A model generated the notes under the pieces. It made no database searches. It was not told the origin of the DNA and saw nothing but the letters and a program-made list of their open reading frames with translations. A DNA stretch of 64,000 nt from assembly GCF_000263715.2 (NCBI RefSeq), contig NZ_CM001514.1, forward strand, positions 1,164,936 through 1,228,935, in the 5' to 3' direction. The stretch is from Pseudomonas synxantha BG33R. Lineage in GTDB: Bacteria > Pseudomonadota > Gammaproteobacteria > Pseudomonadales > Pseudomonadaceae. Both the position numbers and the translations under genes were made by a program. This document shows positions 27,332-35,937 of the stretch, piece after piece (position 1 is the first letter of the stretch; the number at the start of each line of letters is the position of its first letter).

Positions 27332-27955
27332 TTACAGGTACTTCACTTCAAAGGTCGCGGAGCCGTCGATGGCCACTTCGCTGGTCAAGGTCAGGTTTCT
27401 TGCAGGTGCAATCAAGGTGTGCAGCGTCATGTCCATGAGCGCCTCTTTGATCGGGTGGGGGGCCCAACCGTTCTCACCGCGGCTGCCCAGCGCCACCAGA
27501 TCGTTGGGGGCAATGACCTCATCCTTAAGGAGTTCTGTCCATCGGCCCTCGGAGTTGTACATTGCAATCAGGGTGGATGGTGTTTCAGTGACGGGGTTGG
27601 TGAACGTCAACTGATACAGGCCGAGCTTCTGGTTTTCGTTGATCAAGCCCAGGCCAAAGGCGGCGCCAGACGCGGCGGAACCGGCTCGATTGTCGACGGG
27701 ATGGATTGCAAACAGCGTCGCCGCGTCGCAATTGACGCTCAGTTGCAGGGTCTTTTTCTCAAGCGGCGTATAGCTGTCTTGATACAGATCTTTTGCGGCG
27801 ATTTTTCCAAGATCGACGTCACCCGGCAGGCTGGGTGTGCAGGCGCTGGGCGTGATCAACCCTTTGACAGTCAGGTCGACGCTGCTGGCGGCGAAAGCGG
27901 ATGACGTTATGGCGAGCAGCAGGGCACTGCTCAGTAGGGATACAGAGGTCTTCAT
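27332..27955 (-). CDS. DUF1120 fimbrial subunit 1 (first gene of the fimbrial operon)
   Basis: 207-residue DUF1120 subunit and, by its first position, a candidate major pilin. Signal peptide cleavage is likely after residue 22, giving an N terminus of alternating hydrophobic residues (SSVDLTVKGL, 24-33) up to Cys39; the second Cys is at 76. DNRAGS follows, and the C terminus is SATFEVKYL. The ATG at 27955 is chosen over longer open extensions because it opens the signal peptide. It is very similar to subunit 2, indicating recent tandem duplication. Transcription probably starts in the 404-base region shared with the divergent regulators. Confidence 0.85.
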   Translation of the reverse strand: MKTSVSLLSSALLLAITSSAFAASSVDLTVKGLITPSACTPSLPGDVDLGKIAAKDLYQDSYTPLEKKTLQLSVNCDAATLFAIHPVDNRAGSAASGAAFGLGLINENQKLGLYQLTFTNPVTETPSTLIAMYNSEGRWTELLKDEVIAPNDLVALGSRGENGWAPHPIKEALMDMTLHTLIAPARNLTLTSEVAIDGSATFEVKYL

Positions 27956-28359
27956 TTCAAATTGTTCCATTACAAGCTGGCAGATTGAGATGCGGCAGAG
28001 CAACGCCCGATCGTGTGTGGACGGGTGGTTGCCTGGCGGTGATCTCGATGTTTTTTAGCGCTTGCCGGGGAGTGGCAAGCCGTCCCTCTTTGGGGTAGGC
28101 ATAATCTAGCCAGGGGGATGCACGGGGGAAATACAACTAATACGACATTGGCAGGGGTACGAAGGACGTGCCGGGAGAGGGTGGTTCGGTAGTGCTTTTC
28201 GTAGTTGTTGTATCGACTCTGATTGACTCAAAGGATTATATGTTTTTTGTCGATAACCCCTGAAAGGGTATTTCGATCATTGCTGCATGAAAGGTCTCGA
28301 GGGCTATTGCACCAGTGCCGGAGATTACTGCCGGATCAATAGTCACGATAGAGGTACTG
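27956..28359. promoter_or_regulatory. Divergent regulatory region between fimbrial operon and phosphorelay genes
   Basis: 404 bases without a convincing gene, more A+T rich than its surroundings at 28200-28275. It contains an imperfect palindrome at about 28250-28274 (CGATAACCCC...AGGGTATTTCG) that could be a regulator site. GAGG at 28351-28354 is the ribosome site of the REC-Hpt gene. No certain -35/-10 pair was found for either direction. The role as a shared control region is inferred from the divergent layout. Confidence 0.45.
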
Positions 28360-29178
28360 ATGGGTTCGCTGGCAGGTTCAACAGCAGGAGCGAACCGCAA
28401 ATTGAAGCCGCAAGGTGCCCCCCCGCTTCATTGGCAGCAGCTGAGCGTGCTGGTGGTGGAAGATCATTCGGCCTACCGCCTGTTGCTGGGTTGTTTGCTG
28501 CAGAAGTTGGGGCTGGGATACGAATTGGCCGACGATGGGTACTTCGGGCTGGTGGCCTTCGCCAGCCGGCCCTTCGACTTGGTGATCAGTGATTGCCAGA
28601 TGCCCGTTATGGATGGCTACAGCATGGCTCGCGCTATTCGCCAGCATGAGTGTGACAACGGGCAGAGGCGAGTGCCGATCATTGCCTTGACCGCCAACCT
28701 GCAAAACGACAGCCCCCAGCGTTGCCGCGACGCCGGCATGGATGCCTGGCTGCTCAAGCCATTGACCCTTGAACAGCTGCACGCCGTGTTGGCACGCTGG
28801 TTGCCGGGCGAGGATGACGCGCATGTCGCCCAGAGAGCTGTTGCACCGCTCGCCGGCTGGCCAACCCGTGCCACGTTGGTCGCGATGTTTGGCAGCGAGC
28901 GTATCGTCGATCAATTGTTGGAAACCCTGTTGTTCGAGGCCTGGGAAGACCACCGCGTGTTGCGTCATGCCTGCTTGACGTTGAACTCATCACTGACGGC
29001 TGAGCGCCTCCATCGCTTGGTGGGCAGCCTGGTGTTTTTGGGTGGTACTGGCCTTGAATCAAGCGCCGTGAGGCTGATCGAACAGGTCCAGTCCCAGGGT
29101 GTTGCTGCGCACAAGGTGCAATTGGAGTTGTTCCTGGCGCGCTTGTTCGTCTATCTCGAGTACCTCTCTGAAGTCTGA
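28360..29178 (+). CDS. Response-regulator receiver plus Hpt phosphotransfer protein
   Basis: 272-residue cytoplasmic phosphorelay protein. A receiver domain (residues ~28-150) has the acidic pair E34-D35, phospho-acceptor D78 (VISDCQMPVMDGY), T111 and K133 (LLKP). A C-terminal Hpt domain (~165-272) has the phosphohistidine motif LHRLVGS with H218. There is no kinase or output domain, so it should relay phosphate between a sensor kinase elsewhere and a response regulator. ATG 28360 is chosen because GAGG lies five bases upstream; an earlier in-frame start at 28315 has no such site. The RcsB-like regulator gene follows 200 bases downstream and the fimbrial operon is divergent, a layout like the cup/roc and cupD/pvr-rcs loci of P. 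aeruginosa, though with different domain content. Confidence 0.87.
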   Translation: MGSLAGSTAGANRKLKPQGAPPLHWQQLSVLVVEDHSAYRLLLGCLLQKLGLGYELADDGYFGLVAFASRPFDLVISDCQMPVMDGYSMARAIRQHECDNGQRRVPIIALTANLQNDSPQRCRDAGMDAWLLKPLTLEQLHAVLARWLPGEDDAHVAQRAVAPLAGWPTRATLVAMFGSERIVDQLLETLLFEAWEDHRVLRHACLTLNSSLTAERLHRLVGSLVFLGGTGLESSAVRLIEQVQSQGVAAHKVQLELFLARLFVYLEYLSEV

Positions 29179-29378
29179 GAGGCAGTGTTGGCGCAGAACG
29201 TTTTGCAATCCGTTGATCTTGTCTTTGCTGTAGGTATTTTCTTATTGTTTTGTAGGCAAAAAAGTGTGAGCTACTGAACATTGAGCGCGGCTGCCAGCAG
29301 CGCTTTGTTAGCGGTTGTTGATGAGCGCCAGCGGGGGTATTTTGCGCGGATTCAGTTTGCCATCATTCGTGGGAATCT

Positions 29379-30014
29379 ATGCTTCGAGTAATTATTGCTG
29401 ACGATCACCCTATTGTGCGTATCGGGCAGAAAGTCGTGATTGAGGCGCATGGCCGGTGCAAAGTGGTCGCGGAGGCCGACGGCCCCGATCAGTTGCTCGA
29501 AGTGTTGAGGACAACCCCGTGTGACTTGCTCGTCACAGACTTTGCCATGCCAGGCGGCCAGCAGGCCGACGGCTACGGGCTGTTGAGCCTGTTGCACCGC
29601 CAGTATCCGCAGTTGCCGGTGATTCTGGTGACCATGTTCGCCAGCGTCGCCACCCTGCGTGCTTCCTTCGCCCATGGTGCCAAGGCCGTGGTGGCCAAAA
29701 GTGCTTCCGCCAAAGAGCTGCCCCAGGCGATCAAGGCTGTGTGTGCCGGCCAGACGTTCGCCAGTGAATCCCTGCGGGTGCAAATGGTGGAGGCGGGCAC
29801 GGGCGATCAGTCCCAGGTGCCGCAATTGTCCTGCAAGGAGCGTGAGGTGGTGCGCATGTTGGCCAGCGGCATGACCGTCAGCCAGATTGCGGCACAGGTC
29901 AACCGCAGTATCTCGACCATCAGTAAGCAGAAAAGCACGGCTATGCAGCGGCTGAGTATCTCCACCGATGTAGACCTGTTCGCCTACGCTCGCAGCACTG
30001 GGATGGTGCCGTAG
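29379..30014 (+). CDS. RcsB-like LuxR-family response regulator
   Basis: 211-residue transcription regulator with a receiver domain (D8, D9; phospho-acceptor D54 in VTDFAMPGG) and a C-terminal LuxR-type helix-turn-helix (LSCKEREVVRMLASGMTVSQ, then NRSISTISKQKSTAMQRL). The recognition-helix region resembles RcsB (NRSIKTISSQKKSAMMKL, from memory). It probably receives phosphate from the Hpt domain of the gene just upstream and acts on the divergent fimbrial operon (inference). No histidine kinase or EAL-domain partner lies nearby, unlike in the P. aeruginosa roc and pvr/rcs clusters. Confidence 0.87.
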   Translation: MLRVIIADDHPIVRIGQKVVIEAHGRCKVVAEADGPDQLLEVLRTTPCDLLVTDFAMPGGQQADGYGLLSLLHRQYPQLPVILVTMFASVATLRASFAHGAKAVVAKSASAKELPQAIKAVCAGQTFASESLRVQMVEAGTGDQSQVPQLSCKEREVVRMLASGMTVSQIAAQVNRSISTISKQKSTAMQRLSISTDVDLFAYARSTGMVP

Positions 30015-30105
30015 GCTCATGCATTTGCCTGGCGAATGTCAGTAGCCAGCGCGGTCTGGGCAGCCTATCGTGCGCTTATTCTTTCGACACCTGCGGAGCC
30101 TGCCC

Positions 30106-30576
30106 ATGAGTGATGCCCATAACGCCCTGATCACCGAGTTCTACAGTGCCTTCCAGCGCCTGGATGCCGAAGCCATGGCCGCCTGCTACACCGAAGACGT
30201 GGTGTTCAGCGACCCGGCCTTCGGCGAGTTGCGCGGGCGCGACGCTGGGGATATGTGGCGCATGCTCACCACGCGGGCCAAGGATTTCTCCCTGACCTTC
30301 GACCACGTGCGCAGTGATGACAGCACAGGCAGCGCGCACTGGGTGGCGACTTACCTGTTCAGCGCCACGGGGAATACGGTGGTCAACGACATCGGTGCGC
30401 GCTTTGTGTTTCGCGACGGCAAGATCTGCGAGCACCAGGATCACTTCGACCTGTGGCGATGGTCGCGCCAGGCGCTGGGCTTGAAAGGGCTGCTGTTGGG
30501 CTGGTCGCCGGCGCTGAAAAATGCGGTGCGGGCCCAGGCACTTAAAGGCTTGAAGGCATTCCAGGCCGGTCGTTGA
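30106..30576 (+). CDS. NTF2-like (SnoaL/ketosteroid-isomerase fold) protein
   Basis: 156-residue small alpha+beta barrel protein of the NTF2-like superfamily: [26 protein letters not shown] at the start and [20 protein letters not shown] later are typical of this fold. Members bind or isomerise small hydrophobic molecules, but the ligand here is unknown. ATG 30106 is preferred over 30070 because GGAG lies eight bases upstream and the family begins at this point. Confidence 0.8.
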   Translation: MSDAHNALITEFYSAFQRLDAEAMAACYTEDVVFSDPAFGELRGRDAGDMWRMLTTRAKDFSLTFDHVRSDDSTGSAHWVATYLFSATGNTVVNDIGARFVFRDGKICEHQDHFDLWRWSRQALGLKGLLLGWSPALKNAVRAQALKGLKAFQAGR

Positions 30577-30613
30577 TAAGATTGGCGCTCCTCTGGTTTA
30601 CCGAAATTGCCCT

Positions 30614-30886
30614 GTGACTGATCCTGCAGAACCCAAACCCTGGTTCGTCTACCTGGTGCGTGCCGCCAATGGCTCGTTGTATTGCGGCATCAGCAATGAC
30701 CCGGTGCGCCGCTTTGCCTGCCACCAAAGCGGCAAGGGCGCGCGGTTCTTCTTGTCCAGCCCGGCGGTGGCGTTGGTGTACACCGAACAATGCGCGAGCA
30801 AGGGTGAGGCGTTGCGCCAGGAGCGGCTGATCAAGAAGCTGAAGAAGAGCGCCAAGGAGTGTCTCGCGACGAGTGGCAAGCAATGA
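30614..30886 (+). CDS. GIY-YIG nuclease-fold protein (UPF0213 type)
   Basis: 90-residue single-domain GIY-YIG protein of the UPF0213/YhbQ group. The motif is present as [15 protein letters not shown], followed by the conserved Arg ([10 protein letters not shown]) and Glu ([11 protein letters not shown]). It may cut or process nucleic acids; cellular role unclear. The start is GTG at 30614 with no strong ribosome site. It stands alone downstream of the NTF2-like gene. Confidence 0.82.
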   Translation: MTDPAEPKPWFVYLVRAANGSLYCGISNDPVRRFACHQSGKGARFFLSSPAVALVYTEQCASKGEALRQERLIKKLKKSAKECLATSGKQ

Positions 30887-30995
30887 TCGAAATTATTTGC
30901 TGATTCAGGTGAGGTAAATCCCCGGCCCATCCGTGTAGTGCATGAAACTGCGATCTATTCGCATTAACAGCGTTTTCTACACGGGTTCTCACAGC

Positions 30996-33410
30996 ATGAA
31001 GTCAGCGGCGGGTGGTTGGGTAAAACAGTGGCTGGGAGCCTCGGTCCTGGCGGTGTCAGGGCTGGCGTTGCTGCCGTTGAGCGTTGCGCGTGCGCAGGAG
31101 CAGCAAAGCGCCCAGTTCAATTTTGCCCTGGCAGCCAAACCACTGCCCCAGGCCCTGAGCGAGTTCAGCCGGGTCACAGGCATCAGTGTGATCTACACCG
31201 ATGAAGCGCCCTTCGGCCTCAATGCCCCGGCGGTCAGTGGGCAGATGAGCGCAACCCAGGCCCTGCAACGTCTGCTGAGCAATACAGGTTTCACCTTCCG
31301 CCAGATCGACGCTCGCACCCTGGCCCTGGAGCCGCTGCCCAGCGACGGTGCGGTCAACCTTGGCGCCACCACCATCAGCGCGGTCAACCCGACGCAGGAC
31401 AGCACCAGCTATCAGCCGCCGCCCACCAGTTCGGTGATGCGCTCCCATGGGTTGCTGCTGGAAACCCCGCAAACTGTCAACGTGGTGCCGGCCCAGGTGC
31501 TGCGCGACCAGCAACCGCGCAACCTGGATGACGCCCTGGGCAATATCAGCGGCATCACCCAGTCCAACACCCTCGGCAGTACTCAGGACGCGGTGATGTT
31601 GCGTGGTTTTGGCGACAACCGTAACGGCTCGATCATGAAGGACGGTATGCCGGTGGTGCAGGGCCGTGCCATGAACGCTACCGCCGAGCGTATTGAAGTG
31701 CTCAAGGGCCCGTCCTCGCTGTTGTATGGCATCCAGGACCCGGGCGGCGTGGTCAATATCGTCAGCAAAAAGCCTGAGCTGGTGCAGTCCACCTCCCTGA
31801 CCGCGCGCGGCTCGACCTTCGGCAGCGGCAAGAACGGCAGTGGCGGCAACCTCGACACCACCGGCCCCCTCGGCGACAGCGGCCTGGCTTATCGCCTGAT
31901 CGTCGATCATGAAGACGAAGACTATTGGCGTAACTACGGCACCCATCGCGAGACCCTGGTGGCGCCGTCCCTGGCCTGGTACGGCGATACCACCCAGGTG
32001 GTGCTGGCCTATGAACACCGCGAATTTCTCGCGCCGTTCGACCGTGGCACCGCCATCGATCCCAAGACCAACCACCCGCTGAACATCCCCGCGACCCGGC
32101 GTCTGGATGAGCCGTTCAACAATATGGAAGGGCGCTCCGATCTGTATCGCCTGACCGTCGACCACGATCTGAACGACGACTGGAAGGCTCACTTCGGCTA
32201 CAGCTGGAATCGCGAAACCTATGACGCCAGCCAGGTGCGCGTGGTCAAGGTCAACACCAACGGCACTCTGACCCGTAGCATGGACGGTACCCAGGGCGCG
32301 TTGACCACCGATCGCTTCGCCACCGCCAGCCTTGAAGGCAAGGTCGATGTTGCAGGTATGCAGCACGATCTGGTGTTCGGCCTGGACGATGAGTACCGCA
32401 AGATCTACCGTGCCGACCTGATCCGCCAGGCGCCGCGGGGCACCTTCGATTACAACAACCCGGTGTACGGCAATGAAGTCGCCGGTTCCAAAGTCAGCGC
32501 GCCGGACAGCAACCAGACCGACCTGCTGCGCAGCGATTCGCTGTTCTTCCAGGATGCCATCCACCTCAACGATCAATGGATTCTGGTCGGCGGTGCGCGC
32601 TACCAGATGTACGACCAATACGCCGGCAAAGGCGTGCCGTTTACCGCCAACACCGACGGCAATGGCCAGAAGTGGGTACCACGGGCCGGGCTGGTGTATC
32701 GCTACACTGATCAATTGTCGTTCTACGGCAGTTATACCGAGTCGTTCAAACCCAACTCCACCATCGCGCCGCTGGCCAATAAAACCGTGTTGAGTGGCAG
32801 TTTGCAGCCGGAAGAATCCAAAGCCTGGGAGCTGGGTACCAAGTTCGACCTGCCGGGGCGCATCACCGCCAGTGCCGCGCTGTTCACCATCGATAAACGC
32901 AACGTGTTGGTGCAGGTAGGCGAGGGCCTGACCTCGGAGTACAGCGTGGCCGGCAAGGTGCGCTCTCGCGGTCTGGAGCTGGATGCCAGCGGCCAACTGA
33001 CGGATAAATGGAGCCTGATTGGCAGCTATGCCTATACCGATGCCGAGGTTACCGAAGACCCTAAGCTCAAAGGCAATCGCCTGCAGAATGTGGCAAAAAG
33101 CACCGGCTCGTTGTCGGCGGTGTATGACTTCGGCAGTATCCTGGGCGGCGATCAACTGCGCGTCGGCGCCGGAGCGCGTTATGTCGGCGAGCGGGCAGGT
33201 GACGCGGCCAACAGTTTCGACCTGCCCAGCTACACCGTGGCCGATGTGTTCGCCAGCTATGACACCCGGCTTGAAGGGCAGAAGGTCAAGTTCCAGCTCA
33301 ATGTGAAGAACCTGTTCGATCGTACTTACTACACCTCATCGGTGAATACGCAGTTTGTGTCCATGGGCGATGCGCGGCAGGTGTCGGTGTCCAGCACCTT
33401 GACCTTCTGA
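30996..33410 (+). CDS. TonB-dependent siderophore receptor with N-terminal signalling domain
   Basis: Outer-membrane receptor for a ferric siderophore, driven by TonB. From ATG 30996 it is 804 residues: signal peptide (to VARAQ), an STN-type signalling domain (FNFALAAKPLPQALSEFSRV to TFRQIDARTLALEPL, residues ~40-115), plug domain (ETPQTVNVVPAQVLRDQQ, VEVLKGP-like IEVLKGPSSLLYG) and beta barrel ending in VSSTLTF. An ATG at 30942 in the same frame is possible, but the inner start begins the signal peptide. No sigma or anti-sigma gene adjoins it despite the signalling domain. A weak Fur-box-like sequence overlaps 30879-30897 (about 11 of 19 bases). The siderophore cannot be named. Confidence 0.9.
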   Translation: MKSAAGGWVKQWLGASVLAVSGLALLPLSVARAQEQQSAQFNFALAAKPLPQALSEFSRVTGISVIYTDEAPFGLNAPAVSGQMSATQALQRLLSNTGFTFRQIDARTLALEPLPSDGAVNLGATTISAVNPTQDSTSYQPPPTSSVMRSHGLLLETPQTVNVVPAQVLRDQQPRNLDDALGNISGITQSNTLGSTQDAVMLRGFGDNRNGSIMKDGMPVVQGRAMNATAERIEVLKGPSSLLYGIQDPGGVVNIVSKKPELVQSTSLTARGSTFGSGKNGSGGNLDTTGPLGDSGLAYRLIVDHEDEDYWRNYGTHRETLVAPSLAWYGDTTQVVLAYEHREFLAPFDRGTAIDPKTNHPLNIPATRRLDEPFNNMEGRSDLYRLTVDHDLNDDWKAHFGYSWNRETYDASQVRVVKVNTNGTLTRSMDGTQGALTTDRFATASLEGKVDVAGMQHDLVFGLDDEYRKIYRADLIRQAPRGTFDYNNPVYGNEVAGSKVSAPDSNQTDLLRSDSLFFQDAIHLNDQWILVGGARYQMYDQYAGKGVPFTANTDGNGQKWVPRAGLVYRYTDQLSFYGSYTESFKPNSTIAPLANKTVLSGSLQPEESKAWELGTKFDLPGRITASAALFTIDKRNVLVQVGEGLTSEYSVAGKVRSRGLELDASGQLTDKWSLIGSYAYTDAEVTEDPKLKGNRLQNVAKSTGSLSAVYDFGSILGGDQLRVGAGARYVGERAGDAANSFDLPSYTVADVFASYDTRLEGQKVKFQLNVKNLFDRTYYTSSVNTQFVSMGDARQVSVSSTLTF

Positions 33411-33420
33411 TTCATTTATC

Positions 33421-33507
33421 TGTGGGAGCTGGCTTGCCTGCGATGGCATCGACTGGGTTTGCCTGATACACCGAGTTGTCTGCATCGCAGGCAAGCCAGC
33501 TCCCACA
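33421..33507. repeat. REPIN (two inverted REP sequences)
   Basis: Two inverted copies of TGTGGGAGCTGGCTTGCCTG (second copy reading CAGGCAAGCCAGCTCCCACA) around a ~45-base spacer. This is the typical mobile REP doublet of P. fluorescens-group genomes. It follows the receptor stop by ten bases. Confidence 0.85.
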
Positions 33508-33578
33508 GGAAAGCGGTCGCCACATTGATAGCGAGCTGTTAGCGTTGCCGCCATTGCATGCTTATGGAAAACGCAACG

Positions 33579-35036
33579 ATGCACTTTGTAAAATGGTTAC
33601 GCACCGGCACCCTGCTGGTCGGTTTGAGTTTTTTACTGGGCGGCTGCGCCAGCGTCTCCCAAACTTCCACGCCGGCAACCCTGGATAAACTGTTGAGCGA
33701 TCCGGCGCTGCAAGGCGCTACGGTCTCGCTGATGGTACGTGACGCCCGCACGGGCTCCACGCTGTATCAGCACAACCCGCGCACCCGGCTGGTGCCCGCG
33801 TCCAACCTCAAGTTGCTGACCACCGCCGCGGCGATGGATGTGCTGGGGCCGCAATACCGCTTCGCCACCCAACTGCTGAGCAATGGCATACGCCAGGGCG
33901 ACCGTTTGACCGGCAACCTGTACCTGCGTGGCCTCGGCGACCCGACCGTTCAGTTTGCCGATTACCAGACCCTGGCCGCGCAATTGGCCAGCCAGGGCGT
34001 GCGCCAGGTGCAGGGCGACCTTGTGTTCGACGACACCTGGTTCGATGCCGAGCGGCTGGGGGTGGATTGGTCCCATGACGATGAAACCACCTACTACGGC
34101 GCGCAGATTTCGGCGCTGACCGTGGCACCCAATGCGGACTTTGATGCAGGCAGCGTGCTGGTCACAGCCAAGGCGCCGTTACGGGCCGGCACACCGGTGA
34201 GTGTCGATATTTTCCCGCCCAGCGACTACCTGCAACTGAGCAACCGCGCCATCAGTGGGCCGGGCAATAGCTATGGGATCAACCGTCGCCATGGCACCAA
34301 CCTGTTGCAGCTCAGCGGCGCAGTGGCGCCGGGGCGGCAGAGCCAGCAATTGGTCAGCGTCTGGGAGCCGACGCAACTGGTCGCGAATCTATTCGAACAA
34401 GCCTTGGCGCAACAGGGCATCACCGTATTGGGGCGTCGAGTGATGGGTGGGGCAAGCCCGGCTGCAGTGACGGTGCTGGCCGAGCACCAATCGGCACCGT
34501 TGCAGGAGCTGATCGTGCCGCTGCTCAAACTCTCGAACAACAACATGTCTGAAGCCTTGCTCAAGGCCATGGGTCGCCAGACCGCCAACAACGGCACGGC
34601 AGCGGCGGGCGCCGTGGCGGTGGCCGGGTTTCTCAAGCGTCAGGGGCTGGACACCAGCACGTTCAGTCAGGTCGACGGCTCCGGCCTCTCGCGGCGCAAT
34701 CTGGTGTCGTCGCAAACCCTCACCGACCTGCTACTGGCCGCCAGCAAACAGCCGTGGTTCGACGCCTGGTACAACGCGCTGCCGATTGCCGGCAGCACTG
34801 ACCGCATGACCGGCGGCAGCCTGCGCTACCGTCTGCGCGACACGCAGGCGCAAAACAACCTGCACGCCAAGACCGGCTCCATGGGCGGCGTGTCGTCATT
34901 GAGTGGTTACATCACCGACGCCGGCGGGCGCAAGCTGGTGTTCGCGATGCTGACCAACAACTACGTAGTGGCCGGCGCGCAGGTCAAGGCGCTGGAAGAC
35001 CGCGTGGCCGTTGCGCTGTCGCGCAGCGACGATTGA
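33579..35036 (+). CDS. dacB: D-alanyl-D-alanine carboxypeptidase/endopeptidase (PBP4, DacB type)
   Basis: Periplasmic class C penicillin-binding protein that trims or opens peptidoglycan cross-links. Active-site motifs are all present: SNLK (SxxK Ser nucleophile, in RLVPASNLKLLTTAA), SNN (SxN, in LKLSNNNMSEALL) and KTG (HAKTGSMGGV). The N terminus ends in FLLGGCAS, a lipobox, so this copy is probably a lipoprotein. From ATG 33579 it is 485 residues; an outer ATG at 33558 is possible. Its stop is one base from that of the convergent regulator gene. Confidence 0.9.
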   Translation: MHFVKWLRTGTLLVGLSFLLGGCASVSQTSTPATLDKLLSDPALQGATVSLMVRDARTGSTLYQHNPRTRLVPASNLKLLTTAAAMDVLGPQYRFATQLLSNGIRQGDRLTGNLYLRGLGDPTVQFADYQTLAAQLASQGVRQVQGDLVFDDTWFDAERLGVDWSHDDETTYYGAQISALTVAPNADFDAGSVLVTAKAPLRAGTPVSVDIFPPSDYLQLSNRAISGPGNSYGINRRHGTNLLQLSGAVAPGRQSQQLVSVWEPTQLVANLFEQALAQQGITVLGRRVMGGASPAAVTVLAEHQSAPLQELIVPLLKLSNNNMSEALLKAMGRQTANNGTAAAGAVAVAGFLKRQGLDTSTFSQVDGSGLSRRNLVSSQTLTDLLLAASKQPWFDAWYNALPIAGSTDRMTGGSLRYRLRDTQAQNNLHAKTGSMGGVSSLSGYITDAGGRKLVFAMLTNNYVVAGAQVKALEDRVAVALSRSDD

Positions 35037-35037
35037 T

Positions 35038-35817
35038 TCAGGGCTGATAGCCCATGCGCCAACTCACGGCCCGGGTCGCCGCCAGCAGGTGCTGCGCCGC
35101 CGGGCCATCTTCATCGGCATGGAACAGTGAGGTCGGGCCGACCACGGTCATCACTGCCGCCACTTGCCCGACCGCATTGAACACCGGCGCCGACAACGCA
35201 TCCACGCCGGGCATCAGCAGGCCATGCACAAAGTGCAGGCCACGGCTGCGGATTTGCTCGCACACCGTGGCGTAGGCCTGATCGTCCGCCAGCGAGTGGG
35301 CGGTGCCGGATTGAATCTCGCGTTCGCGCAGTTCCACCGTTTCCCGTGACGGCAGGTAAGCGCTGAAAACCAGCCCGGTGGACGAACTGAGCAGCGGCAG
35401 CACTGAGCCCAACTGCGTCACCACGGTAACGGCGCGCACTGCCGGCTCGATCTGTACCACGGTCGCGCCCTGGTTGCCCCACACCGCCAGAAAGCAGGTC
35501 TCATTCAATTCATCGCGCAGCTCGGCCAGGGGCATGGCGCCGACTTTCAACACATCCATGCTGCCCAGCGCCGCCAGCCCCACGCGCAAAGCCTCCCGGC
35601 CCAGGCCGTAATGGTTGGTGGCGGTGTTCTGCTCGGCAAAGCCGGAGGCAATCAGCGCCTGCAAATAACGGTGGACCTTGCTCGCCGGCATCTGCACATG
35701 GTCGGCCAGGCGCGACAGCGAGGTGGCCGGGGACAATTCGGCCAGAGCCTTGAGAATATCGGTGCCGACTTCCGCCGAGCGGACTTTCTGTTTACCGGTG
35801 TCGCGGGGCTTTTCCAT
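35038..35817 (-). CDS. hmgR: IclR-family repressor of homogentisate genes (HmgR-like)
   Basis: Transcription regulator with an N-terminal winged helix (TDILKALAELSPATSLSRLA, ADHVQMPASKVHRYLQAL) and a C-terminal IclR ligand-binding domain. The 259-residue length is normal. It lies divergent from hmgA, as HmgR does in P. putida, where it represses the pathway and responds to homogentisate. ATG 35817 is chosen; the longer frame would need a TTG start at 35880 inside the operator region. The likely operator is at 35892-35906. Confidence 0.85.
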   Translation of the reverse strand: MEKPRDTGKQKVRSAEVGTDILKALAELSPATSLSRLADHVQMPASKVHRYLQALIASGFAEQNTATNHYGLGREALRVGLAALGSMDVLKVGAMPLAELRDELNETCFLAVWGNQGATVVQIEPAVRAVTVVTQLGSVLPLLSSSTGLVFSAYLPSRETVELREREIQSGTAHSLADDQAYATVCEQIRSRGLHFVHGLLMPGVDALSAPVFNAVGQVAAVMTVVGPTSLFHADEDGPAAQHLLAATRAVSWRMGYQP

Positions 35818-35891
35818 GGAAGGGCGAGAATCCGAGAGATGAATGGGCGTCTTTATAGCTTGACGGTCGATAGTGATCAAATTACGTTATG

Positions 35892-35906
35892 CGTAACTGG
35901 ATTACG
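35892..35906. promoter_or_regulatory. Probable HmgR operator in the hmgR-hmgA gap
   Basis: Perfect palindromic arms CGTAA / TTACG around CTGGA, 32 bases before the hmgA start. A second, overlapping imperfect palindrome (ATTACG TTATG CGTAAC, 35881-35897) lies beside it, so the region holds two staggered copies of the same half-site. HmgR of P. putida is known to bind a 17-bp palindrome in this promoter (from memory); the match to that site is inferred. Confidence 0.6.
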
Positions 35907-35937
35907 ATAAAAACAACTTCTGTACAGAGGAAGATCC

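Noticed and set aside
28223..28243. Sigma-70 promoter (TTGACT ... TTATAT) for the REC-Hpt gene
   Set aside because: The spacing between the two boxes is only about seven bases, far too short.
30879..30897. Fur box before the siderophore receptor at 30996
   Set aside because: Only about 11 of 19 consensus bases match, so it is mentioned in the receptor entry but not listed as a site.
31056..33155. Long minus-strand open frame (699 codons) opposite the siderophore receptor gene
   Set aside because: It is the antisense shadow of a high-GC gene: composition is low-complexity His/Gln/Gly, no domain is recognisable and there is no ribosome site.
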